64,000 nt of DNA from CBDFKQ01 sp965248855 (GTDB lineage Bacteria; Bacteroidota; Bacteroidia; Cytophagales; 172606-1). The notes below the pieces were generated by a model, which searched no databases, was not told the DNA's origin, and saw only the letters and a list, made by a program, of their open reading frames with translations. Within the stretch, counting starts at the first letter, position 1. Each line of letters begins with the position of its first letter. The position numbers were made by a program, and so were the translations under genes. Positions 1-7,857 of the stretch are shown piece after piece. The stretch is taken from assembly GCA_965248855.1 (NCBI GenBank), contig CBDFKQ010000027.1, forward strand, positions 1-64,000, in the 5' to 3' direction.

Positions 1-277
1 TGTCTATAAAGAAGGTTTTGTAATTCCAATTGTAAAAATTAATTGCGATTACAAAAGATCACTTAAATATGGCGATAGAATAAACATTCAAACAAATTAT
101 TGGGAAACAGATGCTGCTAAATTAAAATTTAGCTATATAATTAAAAATATAGAAACGGACGAAGTTATAGCAACAGGAATGAGTCTTCAAGTTTTTTTAG
201 ATTCAAAAAATAATCTGTGTTTGAATGTGCCTGAGTTTTTTTTAAACTGGAAGAGAAGGATTGGATTATTAAAATGA
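1..277 (+). CDS. Acyl-CoA thioesterase, hotdog fold (3' part only)
   Basis: The open frame runs in from before the window and ends in a TGA overlapping the ATG of the next gene (ATGA), so only about 91 C-terminal residues are visible. They read like the second half of a 4-hydroxybenzoyl-CoA thioesterase/YbgC-type hotdog domain: a strand with VKINCDYKRSLKYGDRI, then a strand pair and an ATGMSLQVFLD segment. In aryl-polyene and flexirubin operons such a thioesterase releases or edits acyl chains made on the carrier protein. The catalytic N-terminal part lies outside the window, so activity cannot be judged. Translational coupling to the ketosynthase supports membership of the same operon. Family assignment is by pattern and context. 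Confidence 0.7.
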   Translation, partial: VYKEGFVIPIVKINCDYKRSLKYGDRINIQTNYWETDAAKLKFSYIIKNIETDEVIATGMSLQVFLDSKNNLCLNVPEFFLNWKRRIGLLK

Positions 278-1422
278 AAGAAGTATACGCCATTGCTGAT
301 AATATCATTTCTCCATTAGGTTTTAATTCTAAACATAATTGGGAGGCATTATTATTAAATAAATCGGGTATAGAATTGCAAAATAAAGAATCGATTTCCC
401 TTAAAAATTTTTATTCGGCATTATTTAATGATTTTCAATTAGAAACGGTTTCGGAAAAAATTGAAAACCCTGATATTTATACCAAACTTGAAAAATTATT
501 CATCTATTCTATTTTAGATGCCTCCTCAAAATGTAATATTGATCCAAAATCTTCAAAAACGCTTTTTTTATTTTCCAGTACGAAGGGAAATATTGATTTG
601 CTTGAATCTAACAAAAATTCAAAATTATTTCCTGAAAAAATAAAATTATCAGTGATGGCAAAGGCTGTTACTACTTATTTTAAAAATCAAAATGAACCTA
701 TAGTTGTTTCAAACGCATGTATATCAGGCGTTTTGTCAATAATTATTGCAAGTTCTTATATTAAAGCCGGTATTTATGATCATGTAATTGTTACAGGAGG
801 AGATATAATATCTGAATTTACAATTTCAGGTTTTCAAAGTTTATATGCTTTAAGTAAAGGTTTTTGTAAACCATTTGATCAGGAAAGAGACGGAATAAAT
901 TTGGGTGAAGCAGCAGCTACAATTATTCTTTCTTCAGATAAAATAGATAATAAAAATATCGAAATTAATGGAGGCGCGACTTCAAATGATGCCAACCATA
1001 TTTCAGGACCTTCTAAAACCGGTGATGGGCTTTCACTTTCCATCAAAAAATCTCTCAAATACTCAAATTTTTTAAATTCAGAAATAGACTACATTTCCGG
1101 ACATGGAACTGCTACCATTTATAATGATGAAATGGAAGCGAAAGCTCTTCACCTTTCAAATCTGGAAACAACTCCCATAAATAGTTTAAAAGGATATTTT
1201 GGACATACTTTAGGTGCTGCAGGTATTTTAGAAACAATTGTTTCAATGCATTCTATTAAAAATCAGATGCTTATTTTAACAAAAGGGTATAGAGATCATG
1301 GTGTGTCATTGCCCTTAAATATTATTAAACAAAATAAAATCGCTAAAGTTAATAATTGTTTAAAAACCGCTTCCGGCTTTGGTGGATGTAATGCTTCTCT
1401 TATTTTTTCTTTAAATGACTGA
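274..1422 (+). CDS. Beta-ketoacyl-ACP synthase (KS, active type)
   Basis: A 382-residue FabF-like condensing enzyme that extends an ACP-bound acyl chain by decarboxylative Claisen condensation. The triad is present: Cys149 in SNACISG, His277 in SGHGTATIYND and His311 in KGYFGHTLGAAG with Lys306 nearby. It is a little shorter than FabF. Its ATG overlaps the stop of the thioesterase, and its end overlaps the next gene by 8 bp. That next gene is a half-length KS-like protein without a catalytic Cys, so the two probably form a KS/chain-length-factor heterodimer like ApeO/ApeC of aryl-polyene systems. The pigment pathway is inferred from the neighbourhood; the enzyme family is clear. Confidence 0.9.
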   Translation: MKEVYAIADNIISPLGFNSKHNWEALLLNKSGIELQNKESISLKNFYSALFNDFQLETVSEKIENPDIYTKLEKLFIYSILDASSKCNIDPKSSKTLFLFSSTKGNIDLLESNKNSKLFPEKIKLSVMAKAVTTYFKNQNEPIVVSNACISGVLSIIIASSYIKAGIYDHVIVTGGDIISEFTISGFQSLYALSKGFCKPFDQERDGINLGEAAATIILSSDKIDNKNIEINGGATSNDANHISGPSKTGDGLSLSIKKSLKYSNFLNSEIDYISGHGTATIYNDEMEAKALHLSNLETTPINSLKGYFGHTLGAAGILETIVSMHSIKNQMLILTKGYRDHGVSLPLNIIKQNKIAKVNNCLKTASGFGGCNASLIFSLND

Positions 1423-2035
1423 AATTATTTTAACAAATTATTGTCAAATTAAAACCAACTTTTTAAAGTTAGATGGTGAAATTTTAATTGAAGAAAAATC
1501 AAAAAGCATTGACAATTTCTTTAATGATTTATATATAAAATTAGAGATAGATTATCCTAAGTTTTATAAAATGGATAATCAAAGCAAACTAGGATTATTA
1601 GCTTGTGAATATTTATTGAAGGCAAACAATATATTATTAAAATATAAAAGTGAAGAAATAGGTATTGTTTTATCTAATAATGATGCCTCCACTGAAACAG
1701 ATCAACATTATTTAAACACATTAAAGTCTGATTCTTATTTCCCAAGTCCCACTTTGTTTGTTTATACTTTACCCAATGTTGTTTCCGGAGAAATTTGTAT
1801 CCGAAATAAAATAAAAGGAGAAAACGCTTTTTTTATTTCCAATTCTTTTGATGCTGAACAAATGCATTTTTACATAAAAAATTTAATTCTTCATACAGAT
1901 ACTGAAGCATGCATTGGAGGTTGGATAAATTTTTTAGGAGAAAATTACGAGGTTTTTATATTTTCAATTGAAATAAATCAACAAAACGGCAAACCCTTTA
2001 CGCCAGAGCTTTTAAATCAAATATATAAAAAATAA
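1415..2035 (+). CDS. Truncated KS-like chain-length-factor protein (ApeC-like)
   Basis: A 206-residue protein resembling only the N-terminal half of a ketosynthase. It keeps a thiolase-fold stretch (SPTLFVYTLPNVVSGEICIR) that matches the region just before the active-site Cys of true KS enzymes, but the Cys position reads FFISNSFDAEQ and there is no HGTAT or GHT block. It should be catalytically dead. Small Ketoacyl-synt_2-type proteins of this sort (ApeC in aryl-polyene clusters) pair with an active KS and shape the product. It overlaps the preceding KS by 8 bp and is followed 2 bp later by the ACP, so stoichiometric expression is likely. Function as a chain-length factor is inference. Confidence 0.7.
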   Translation: MTEIILTNYCQIKTNFLKLDGEILIEEKSKSIDNFFNDLYIKLEIDYPKFYKMDNQSKLGLLACEYLLKANNILLKYKSEEIGIVLSNNDASTETDQHYLNTLKSDSYFPSPTLFVYTLPNVVSGEICIRNKIKGENAFFISNSFDAEQMHFYIKNLILHTDTEACIGGWINFLGENYEVFIFSIEINQQNGKPFTPELLNQIYKK

Positions 2036-2037
2036 CA

Positions 2038-2289
2038 ATGGAAGAATTAATTAGTGAGTTAAAGAAGGAGATAGTTGAACAACTTCATTTACAAATTAAA
2101 CCTGAAGAAATTGATGAACATGAACCACTTTTTGTAAAAGGGCTTGGTTTAGATTCGATAGACGCATTGGAGCTGATAGTTCTCCTTCAAAGAAAATATG
2201 GAATAAAGTTGAATAGTGCAGAGGAAGGTAAAGATGTATTTTACTCTATCAAAACGATGGCAGATTATATTTTGGCAAGAAAAGCTTAA
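2038..2289 (+). CDS. Acyl carrier protein
   Basis: An 83-residue acidic protein with the phosphopantetheine attachment motif GLGLDSIDALEL; the modified residue is Ser40. Length and helical layout are those of a stand-alone type II ACP. It lies between the two ketosynthase/partner pairs, starting 2 bp after the first partner's stop, so it is almost certainly the carrier on which the polyene chain is built. A separate phosphopantetheinyl transferase is needed and none is visible in the window. It is not the housekeeping AcpP by context. Identification as an ACP is firm; dedication to this pathway is inferred from position. Confidence 0.93.
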   Translation: MEELISELKKEIVEQLHLQIKPEEIDEHEPLFVKGLGLDSIDALELIVLLQRKYGIKLNSAEEGKDVFYSIKTMADYILARKA

Positions 2290-2302
2290 GTAAATTTTAT
2301 TA

Positions 2303-3499
2303 ATGGAAAGGGTTTTTATTACCGGTTTAGGAACTATATCATCAATTGGCATGGATGTTAAAGAATCGTTTGATTCATTAACATCCATGCGATCCGGTAT
2401 TGGTGAAATTAATTTTTTGAATACAAATTTAAAAACAACTTTACCTGCCGGCGAAATAAAAATAAACAATGACGAATTAAAAAATATTTTAAAAATAAAA
2501 AGTAATAAAATATTTTCTCGTACTGCATTACTTGGATTAATTGCAGCAAAGGAAGCCCTTCATTCATCCGGAATTAATTGTAAAGAATATAAAGTGGGTT
2601 TCTTCAACGCCACAAGTGTTGGTGGAATGGATAAAGGGGAAGAACTTTATAAAAATTATATTAACAGTACCCAATACGATAAAAATTACGCACTTGTGCA
2701 TGATTGTGGTGAAAGTACAGAAACCATTGCCAATCATTTAAAAATTAAAGATTTTTTAACAACAATTAGTACTGCATGCTCTTCATCAGCAAATGCAATT
2801 ATGCAGGCAGCTAAAATGATTAAAGCCGGAATGTTGGATTGTGCTGTGGCCGGAGGAACGGATGGATTAACTTTATTTACCATTAATGGATTTAATTCAT
2901 TGATGATTTTATCGGATGAAAAGTGTAAACCTTTTGATCAGGAACGAAAAGGATTAAATTTAGGAGAAGGGGCAGGATATATTGTATTAGAATCTGAAAA
3001 AAATATTACTAAATCAAAGCGAAACCCATTGGCAGAATTAACGGGTTATGGGAATGCATGTGATGCTTATCACCAAACTGCTTCTTCTGAAAATGGTCAG
3101 GGAGCATATTTAGCAATGACAAAGGCACTTTTAATTAATAATATAAATCCGGAAAATATAGATTATATAAATGCACATGGCACTGCTACTGTAAATAATG
3201 ATTTATCTGAAGGGAGGGCAATTGAAAGGGTTTTTGGAAATAAAATTCCACCTTTTAGTTCAACTAAGGCATATACCGGGCATACACTTGCAGCATCCGG
3301 AGGTATTGAAGCCGTTTATTCTGTTTTAGCTATTCAAAATAATATTATCTTTCCAAATTTAAATTTTCAAAATAAAATTAATGGCCTTAGCCTTTCACCT
3401 GAAATTTCTTTAAAAAAACTTCCTGTTTTAAATAATGTCCTCTCCAATTCATTTGGTTTTGGAGGTAATAACAGTTCTTTAATTTTTTCAAAATGCTAA
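2303..3499 (+). CDS. Beta-ketoacyl-ACP synthase II-like (second active KS)
   Basis: A 398-residue FabF-type ketosynthase. Catalytic residues are all visible: Cys159 in STACSSSANAI, His292 in NAHGTATVNND, and Lys322/His327 in STKAYTGHTLAASGG. It begins 13 bp after the ACP and overlaps the next gene by 7 bp. The next gene is a full-length KS homologue in which the active-site motifs are lost, giving a second KS/partner pair in the operon. In aryl-polyene clusters one KS extends and another acts at a different step (ApeO and ApeR), and this one may be the ApeR counterpart. Which KS initiates and which elongates cannot be told from sequence alone. Confidence 0.92.
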   Translation: MERVFITGLGTISSIGMDVKESFDSLTSMRSGIGEINFLNTNLKTTLPAGEIKINNDELKNILKIKSNKIFSRTALLGLIAAKEALHSSGINCKEYKVGFFNATSVGGMDKGEELYKNYINSTQYDKNYALVHDCGESTETIANHLKIKDFLTTISTACSSSANAIMQAAKMIKAGMLDCAVAGGTDGLTLFTINGFNSLMILSDEKCKPFDQERKGLNLGEGAGYIVLESEKNITKSKRNPLAELTGYGNACDAYHQTASSENGQGAYLAMTKALLINNINPENIDYINAHGTATVNNDLSEGRAIERVFGNKIPPFSSTKAYTGHTLAASGGIEAVYSVLAIQNNIIFPNLNFQNKINGLSLSPEISLKKLPVLNNVLSNSFGFGGNNSSLIFSKC

Positions 3500-4572
3500 A
3501 AGGAGGCGGTGCTTTTATAAACGGTTTGGGCGTTGTTTCACCTCGGGGACAAAATTTAGCTTCTATATTTGAAGAAATTAAAAATCCGGAAGAGATTTAT
3601 TTAAAATTAATTGAACCCGATTATTCAGGATATATTGAGCCGAATAATATCAGGAGGATGAGTAGATTATTAAAAATATCTTTAGTAGCAGCAAAAAATT
3701 GTTTGATTGACAGCAATGTTTCACTTCCTGATGGAATTATTACCGGTACAGGCCTTGGTTGCATGGAAGATACTGAAAAGTTTTTAAAAACGACTTTAAG
3801 TAATGAAGGTGTAATGTCATCTCCGACTGCATTTATTCATTCAACACATAATACAATTAGTAGCCAAATTGCTATTGCATTAAAATGTACAGGTTATAAT
3901 TCAACATATGTTCATAGATTTATTTCTTTTGAAAGTGCATTAATTGATTGTTTCTTACAATTAAAAGAGGATGAAAGCATAAAGAATTATTTAATTGGAG
4001 GTATGGATGAAATGACTCCGGTGGTTTTAGATTTATTAAATCAATTTAAGTTTTGGAAAAAAGATAATTATACCGGCAAACTTTTTCAAAGTGAAACATC
4101 CGGAACGATAGCCGGAGAAGGAAGTGCTTTTTTTACAATTTCAAATCATATTTCTTCCACCACTTACGCAGAAATTAAATCTTTAAAAATAATATTTAAT
4201 GACGCGACTTTTTCAGAAATTAATAATGAGCTGGAAACTATTCTTTCTGAAAATAATTTAAATATTGAGGATATTGATTTATTGGTTATGGGAAATAATG
4301 GTGATGTAAATTATGATAATTATTACGCGCACTTTTCTGAAAATTTTAAAGAACAAACATCAATTACATATTTTAAAAATCTTAGTGGAGAATATTTTAC
4401 TTCATCAGCCTTCGGTCTTTTATTTACTTCTCTAATAATTAAAAATAATCTTATCCATTTATCCTCTGTTATTAAATCCGGTAATGCCAAAAGCTATAAA
4501 AATGTAATTTTTTATAACCAGTTTCATGGCAAAAACCATTGCATTTATCTTCTGTCTAATGTCCAAGTTTAG
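3493..4572 (+). CDS. Degenerate KS homologue, chain-length-factor-like
   Basis: A 359-residue KS-fold protein with recognisable anchors (INGLGVVSPRG at the N-terminus, SSPTAFIHSTHNTISSQIA mid-protein, IGGMDEMTPV) but without catalytic residues. The Cys position reads YVHRFISFESAL, the HGTAT block reads MGNNGDVNYDN, and the GHT block reads NLSGEYFTSSAFG. Loss of all three sites with the fold preserved is the signature of a KS-beta/chain-length factor. It overlaps the active KS by 7 bp and is overlapped by the deacetylase gene, which supports coupled translation with the KS. A structural role in a KS heterodimer is inferred. Confidence 0.75.
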   Translation: MLKGGGAFINGLGVVSPRGQNLASIFEEIKNPEEIYLKLIEPDYSGYIEPNNIRRMSRLLKISLVAAKNCLIDSNVSLPDGIITGTGLGCMEDTEKFLKTTLSNEGVMSSPTAFIHSTHNTISSQIAIALKCTGYNSTYVHRFISFESALIDCFLQLKEDESIKNYLIGGMDEMTPVVLDLLNQFKFWKKDNYTGKLFQSETSGTIAGEGSAFFTISNHISSTTYAEIKSLKIIFNDATFSEINNELETILSENNLNIEDIDLLVMGNNGDVNYDNYYAHFSENFKEQTSITYFKNLSGEYFTSSAFGLLFTSLIIKNNLIHLSSVIKSGNAKSYKNVIFYNQFHGKNHCIYLLSNVQV

Positions 4573-5302
4573 GATTACACAAATTATATTTATTTTACTT
4601 TTAATTGGAGGTTTTGCAATCGGAAACTTTTTTTTAATTACAGGTATTATTTTTGTGTTTATCGCTATAGTTTCTTTTGGTTCATTTAATATCCAAAGTA
4701 ATTTTCACTTAATAGCCATTAATAAAGTTGTTAATAATGAAAATAAAATAGTTTTAAGTTTTGATGACGGGCCTAATAAAAATATTACACCGAAAGTGTT
4801 AGACATTTTAAAAGAATATAATTGTAAAGCAGTGTTTTTTTGTATTGGTAAAAATATAATCGGCAATGAACATATTTTGAAAAGAATTTATAATGAAGGG
4901 CATTTGATAGGTAATCATTCCTATTCTCATTCATATTGGTTTGATATGTTTCCTTCAAAAAAAATGCAAAATGAAATTAAACAAACAAATGACTTAATTT
5001 TTGCTATTACAGGAGATGAAAATAACTTATTCCGGCCACCCTATGGAGTAACAAATCCTATGCTTGCAAAAGCAATTAAAAAAGAAAAAATGTTTACTAT
5101 TGGGTGGAACAAAAGATCTTTGGATACAGTAATTAAAGATATTAATAAAGTAATATTAAGGATTACAAAAGATTTAAAAGGTGGTGATATAATTTTATTG
5201 CACGACCATCTTGAAAATGCTCCACAAATATTAAAGGAGTTTTTGGAAGAAATAAAAAAAACAAATTTAAAAGTTGAACGTCTTGATAAATTATTAAAAT
5301 AG
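4559..5302 (+). CDS. Polysaccharide deacetylase (NodB homology), membrane-anchored
   Basis: NodB-type carbohydrate esterase: LSFDDGPNKN carries the metal-binding/catalytic Asp pair, GNHSYSHSYW the HxxxH metal ligands, and FRPPYG the next conserved block; LLHDH near the end carries the last conserved His. Two hydrophobic stretches in the first 45 residues suggest a membrane anchor with the catalytic domain in the periplasm. Two starts are possible: ATG 4526 (258 aa, 47-bp overlap with the KS homologue) or ATG 4559 (247 aa, 14-bp overlap); I prefer the latter because the protein then begins MSKFRITQ directly before the hydrophobic stretch. Such deacetylases recur in flexirubin-type operons with an unknown substrate. 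Confidence 0.85.
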   Translation: MSKFRITQIIFILLLIGGFAIGNFFLITGIIFVFIAIVSFGSFNIQSNFHLIAINKVVNNENKIVLSFDDGPNKNITPKVLDILKEYNCKAVFFCIGKNIIGNEHILKRIYNEGHLIGNHSYSHSYWFDMFPSKKMQNEIKQTNDLIFAITGDENNLFRPPYGVTNPMLAKAIKKEKMFTIGWNKRSLDTVIKDINKVILRITKDLKGGDIILLHDHLENAPQILKEFLEEIKKTNLKVERLDKLLK

Positions 5303-5321
5303 ATTTTTACAAAAAAACAAA

Positions 5322-5963
5322 ATGCAGAAAATTAAAAAATTATTCATTTTATCAATTTTTATAATTCCCTTCTTATGTTTTGCACAAGAGAAAGGTTTTA
5401 AATCCATAAAAGATCCAAAAGAATTTAATATAAAGTTTGACGAAAATGTTAAAAAACTGATCAGCATAAAAAGTGATTTCGTTCAGGAAAAACATTTGAG
5501 TTTTATGCAGGATAGTATTGTATCAAAAGGGATTTTTAGATACAAAAAGCAAGATAAAATTAGGTTGGAATACATTACCCCATTTAAATATTTAATGGTA
5601 TTGAACAATGGCAAAATTTATATTAAAGATGGGGCGAAAGTAAATAAATTCGATTCGCGTTCAAACAAGCTCTTCAAACAAATAAACGACATGCTTATTA
5701 ATACTATGAACGGAAATGTATTACAAAGCAAAGATTATAAAATCACTTATTTCGAGAATGATAATGTTTATTTGCTTGAATTACAACCCTTGGATAAATC
5801 AATTGCAGACTTAATTCAAAAAATTAAAATTTATATAGACAAGAAAAAATTAACTGTTTTAAAATTAAGGTTAACCGAAAAATCCGGAGATTATACTTTA
5901 ATTTCATTTTTTAACACCCAACAAAATATTGAAATTAAAGATGAAGAGTTTGTGGTTAAGTAG
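5322..5963 (+). CDS. LolA-like outer-membrane lipoprotein carrier
   Basis: A 213-residue protein with a clear signal peptide (hydrophobic IFIIPFLCFA, likely cleavage before QEKGF), then a LolA-type beta half-barrel: FVQEKHLSFMQDSIVSKGIF, RLEYITPFKYLMVLNNGKIYIKDG, and ISFFNTQQNIEI near the end. LolA-family proteins carry lipidated cargo across the periplasm. In aryl-polyene/flexirubin operons a LolA homologue is paired with an exporter and probably carries the pigment lipid rather than lipoproteins. The 3' end overlaps the next gene, a putative outer-membrane lipoprotein, by 23 bp. Role in pigment transport is inferred from context; the family call is good. Confidence 0.82.
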   Translation: MQKIKKLFILSIFIIPFLCFAQEKGFKSIKDPKEFNIKFDENVKKLISIKSDFVQEKHLSFMQDSIVSKGIFRYKKQDKIRLEYITPFKYLMVLNNGKIYIKDGAKVNKFDSRSNKLFKQINDMLINTMNGNVLQSKDYKITYFENDNVYLLELQPLDKSIADLIQKIKIYIDKKKLTVLKLRLTEKSGDYTLISFFNTQQNIEIKDEEFVVK

Positions 5964-6564
5964 TTTATTAATAATTTTTTTTTCCTGTACTATTACCTCA
6001 AAATTAAGTAAGCGAAAAGAAACGCTAGATTCCACTGCCATTGAAAATTATTTCAGTAATAAGGATAATACATTTCAATACAAAACTGATGTTACCATTT
6101 ACGGTAAATTTTTCTCGGGAATTTTATTTATAAAATTTATTGATGATACCACATGCCGTGTTGCTTTTACAACTCCACCGGGTGCGAAATTATTTGAAAT
6201 GCAACTCACACCCAAAACCTCCAATACATTTGAAGTAATAAAACAAATGGATAGGGTTATTGTAATAAAAGCGATTCAAAAAAACATTCGTATGTTTGTG
6301 ATGTTGGATAATTTTATTGGTGAAACAAAAAAAGTAGAAAATAAGGAGGCAGATAAATTATTGGTTTACAGAAAAAGCACTCCTGACTTGATTTATCAAT
6401 TTTATAAAGCCAAAGATGGACCTATTATTAAAATTGAAGTTTTAAATAAAAAATATATATTAAAAACGGGATTAGTTGCAAAGGATTTTGAAAATGGAAT
6501 TCCAAAAAATGTTTTAATAAAAAATTATAATTTCAAACTTACTTTACATTTGACACAGTTATAA
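5941..6564 (+). CDS. Outer-membrane lipoprotein, LolB-like
   Basis: The start is set at ATG 5941 (207 aa), not the in-frame TTG at 5929, because the protein then begins MKSLWLSSLLIIFFSC, a textbook lipoprotein signal with the lipobox Cys at residue 16. The mature part contains a beta-rich segment with VTIYGKFFSGILFIKF and VAFTTPPGAKLFEMQL, reminiscent of LolB or DUF4292-type lipid-binding half-barrels. Position directly after a LolA homologue suggests it accepts the same cargo at the outer membrane. Sequence similarity to LolB is only structural in flavour here, so the name is an inference. No catalytic motif is visible. Confidence 0.65.
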   Translation: MKSLWLSSLLIIFFSCTITSKLSKRKETLDSTAIENYFSNKDNTFQYKTDVTIYGKFFSGILFIKFIDDTTCRVAFTTPPGAKLFEMQLTPKTSNTFEVIKQMDRVIVIKAIQKNIRMFVMLDNFIGETKKVENKEADKLLVYRKSTPDLIYQFYKAKDGPIIKIEVLNKKYILKTGLVAKDFENGIPKNVLIKNYNFKLTLHLTQL

Positions 6565-6570
6565 TATTTC

Positions 6571-6930
6571 ATGTTATATAATATTCTAAAGATCAGTAAT
6601 GAAACTGATGATAAATTAGTTGCCGAATTTAATCTTGACCCAAAAGATCCTGTTTTTAAAGGCCATTTTCCTCAACAAGCTATTTTACCGGGCGTGGTAA
6701 TGATACAAATACAGAGGGATATTTTACAAGAAAATCTTAATATTTTAATTGGTTTGCAAAGTGCTGCCAATATTAAATATTTGTTACCTATAATTCCTGT
6801 AGCAAATAAAATACTTACTTTTAATATTCGTTTCAAATATCTTTCGCAAGATCAGCTTTCAATTACCAGCGAATTGGTACAAGATGGAACTATCAGTATG
6901 AAATTTTCAGGTATTTATAAAATCAAATAA
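6571..6930 (+). CDS. 3-hydroxyacyl-ACP dehydratase-like hotdog protein
   Basis: A 119-residue single hotdog domain with the FabZ/FabA-type signature FKGHFPQQAILPGVVMIQ; the His of GHFP is the usual catalytic His. The FabZ Glu that normally follows (as in EAMAQ) is replaced in the IQIQRD stretch, as in ApeP/ApeI-type pigment dehydratases. It should dehydrate the 3-hydroxyacyl-ACP to set up each double bond of the polyene. The last 13 codons (TISMKFSGIYKIK) are repeated at 7817-7857, on the far side of the inserted higBA cassette. The present TAA stop replaces what looks like an ancestral TGA that overlapped the ATG of the glycosyltransferase. Confidence 0.82.
   Translation: MLYNILKISNETDDKLVAEFNLDPKDPVFKGHFPQQAILPGVVMIQIQRDILQENLNILIGLQSAANIKYLLPIIPVANKILTFNIRFKYLSQDQLSITSELVQDGTISMKFSGIYKIK
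6888..6928 (+). repeat. 41-bp direct repeat, left copy (end of dehydratase gene)
   Basis: Forty of 41 bases match 7817-7857. The single difference (T6912 versus A7841) is in the third position of a Gly codon, so both copies encode TISMKFSGIYKIK. The two copies bracket the higBA module, 929 bp apart start to start. This left copy completes the functional dehydratase gene. Confidence 0.93.
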
Positions 6931-6984
6931 TACAGAAATTATAACCTAAAAATAATATTCATTATTTTTTTTAAATTATTTCCT

Positions 6985-6992
6985 TAAATTTG
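6985..6992 (+). promoter_or_regulatory. Putative Bacteroidota promoter -7 element for higBA
   Basis: TAAATTTG matches the Bacteroidota -7 consensus TAnnTTTG exactly and lies 42 nt before the higB ATG, in the only gap of about 100 bp within the long operon. An AT-rich tract lies upstream. It would give the toxin-antitoxin pair its own promoter, as expected of an autoregulated module. A match to a short consensus in AT-rich DNA can arise by chance. Confidence 0.45.
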
Positions 6993-7033
6993 TTCACAAT
7001 TAGAGAACTTTATTGTTGATTTTTATATTCTAT

Positions 7034-7366
7034 ATGAAAGTTCATTTAATTAAAAAAGATACTATTGAGAATTTTATTAAAAATTATCCTAACAGTAGAA
7101 AATCTTTTGAAGATTGGTTTTCAAAATTGAAAGAAGTAAATTGGCTACAAGCAGGTGACATAAAAAGTACTTATAATTCAGCAGATTTATTAGGAAATGG
7201 AAGTAATAGGGTAATATTTAATATTGGTGGAAATAATTACAGAATGATATGTAAGTATGCTTTTGGTGATAAACAAATCCATTTGTTTATCTGTTGGATT
7301 GGCAGTCATAAGGAATATGACAAGATTTGTAATAATAATGAACAATATGCAATAAATATTTTCTGA
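7034..7366 (+). CDS. higB: HigB-family mRNA interferase toxin
   Basis: With ATG 7034 as start (an in-frame TTG lies at 7013) the product is 110 residues. It matches the HigB_toxin (RelE-like) layout: MKVHLIKKDTIENFI at the start, W in EDWFSKLKEVNWLQAGDIK, then the core NRVIFNIGGNNYRMICKY and the end IGSHKEYDKI, including the conserved His and Tyr of the T/SHxEYDKI motif. HigB toxins cleave translated mRNAs at the ribosome. The antitoxin gene starts 6 bp downstream. The toxin-first order is typical of higBA. The module interrupts the pigment operon and is flanked by a 41-bp duplication, so it is a later arrival. Confidence 0.9.
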   Translation: MKVHLIKKDTIENFIKNYPNSRKSFEDWFSKLKEVNWLQAGDIKSTYNSADLLGNGSNRVIFNIGGNNYRMICKYAFGDKQIHLFICWIGSHKEYDKICNNNEQYAINIF

Positions 7367-7372
7367 TTTATT

Positions 7373-7801
7373 ATGGAAACATTAAAATATACTGTAATAA
7401 AAAACAAGGATCAATATTTTGATTACTGCAAAAAACTTGAAAGTTTAATTGACAATAATGCAGACCAAGATGAGATAGATTTATTAACGGTTCTCATTGA
7501 ATCTTTTGATTCAAAAAATAATACTTTAAATGACGCCGACCCTGTAATTTTACTTCATTCTTTCATGGAAGACCACGAATTGAAAGCTAAACATCTTTCA
7601 GAAATTTTAGGTTTAAGCAAAGGATATATTTCAGATATTTTAAATTATAAAAAAGGTTTTTCCAAAGATGTTATAAGAAAATTGTCTGAATACTTTAAAG
7701 TAAATCAAGAAGCTTTTAATAGGCAATACTTATTAATCGCACCATTATCCGATAAGATAAAAAAACAAAATAAAATTTTTTCTGGTATTGAAAGTAAGTA
7801 A
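7373..7801 (+). CDS. higA: HigA-family antitoxin, HTH transcriptional regulator
   Basis: A 142-residue protein. The C-terminal half is an XRE-type helix-turn-helix: LKAKHLSEILGLSKGYISDILNYKKGFSKDVIRKLSEYF, preceded by ILLHSFMEDHE. The N-terminal 60 residues (KNKDQYFDYCKKLESLI, DQDEIDLLTVLIESFD) match the extended N-terminus of HigA proteins that partner HigB_toxin-type toxins. It should neutralise HigB and repress the shared promoter near 6985. It is followed within about 15 bp by the right-hand copy of the dehydratase 3' end, so nothing else was carried by the cassette. Confidence 0.9.
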   Translation: METLKYTVIKNKDQYFDYCKKLESLIDNNADQDEIDLLTVLIESFDSKNNTLNDADPVILLHSFMEDHELKAKHLSEILGLSKGYISDILNYKKGFSKDVIRKLSEYFKVNQEAFNRQYLLIAPLSDKIKKQNKIFSGIESK

Positions 7802-7816
7802 AATAATACAAACACA

Positions 7817-7857
7817 AACTATCAGTATGAAATTTTCAGGAATTTATAAAATCAAAT
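7817..7857 (+). repeat. 41-bp direct repeat, right copy (orphan dehydratase 3' end)
   Basis: An untranslated remnant that encodes TISMKFSGIYKIK and then TGA in the frame ATGA, overlapping the ATG of the glycosyltransferase gene at 7856. The ATGA overlap is the usual arrangement in this operon, so this copy is probably the original chromosome and the left copy at 6888-6928 came with the insertion or was made by it. Confidence 0.9.

Noticed and set aside
2149..2469. 106-codon open frame on the minus strand over the ACP/KS junction
   Set aside because: It lies entirely opposite two well-supported genes, has no family resemblance and is a shadow of their codon composition.
6888..7857. Simple transposon target-site duplication around higBA
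   Set aside because: At 41 bp, with a synonymous difference and exact coincidence with the gene's 3' end, it is far longer than normal target duplications and no inverted repeats or transposase are seen.
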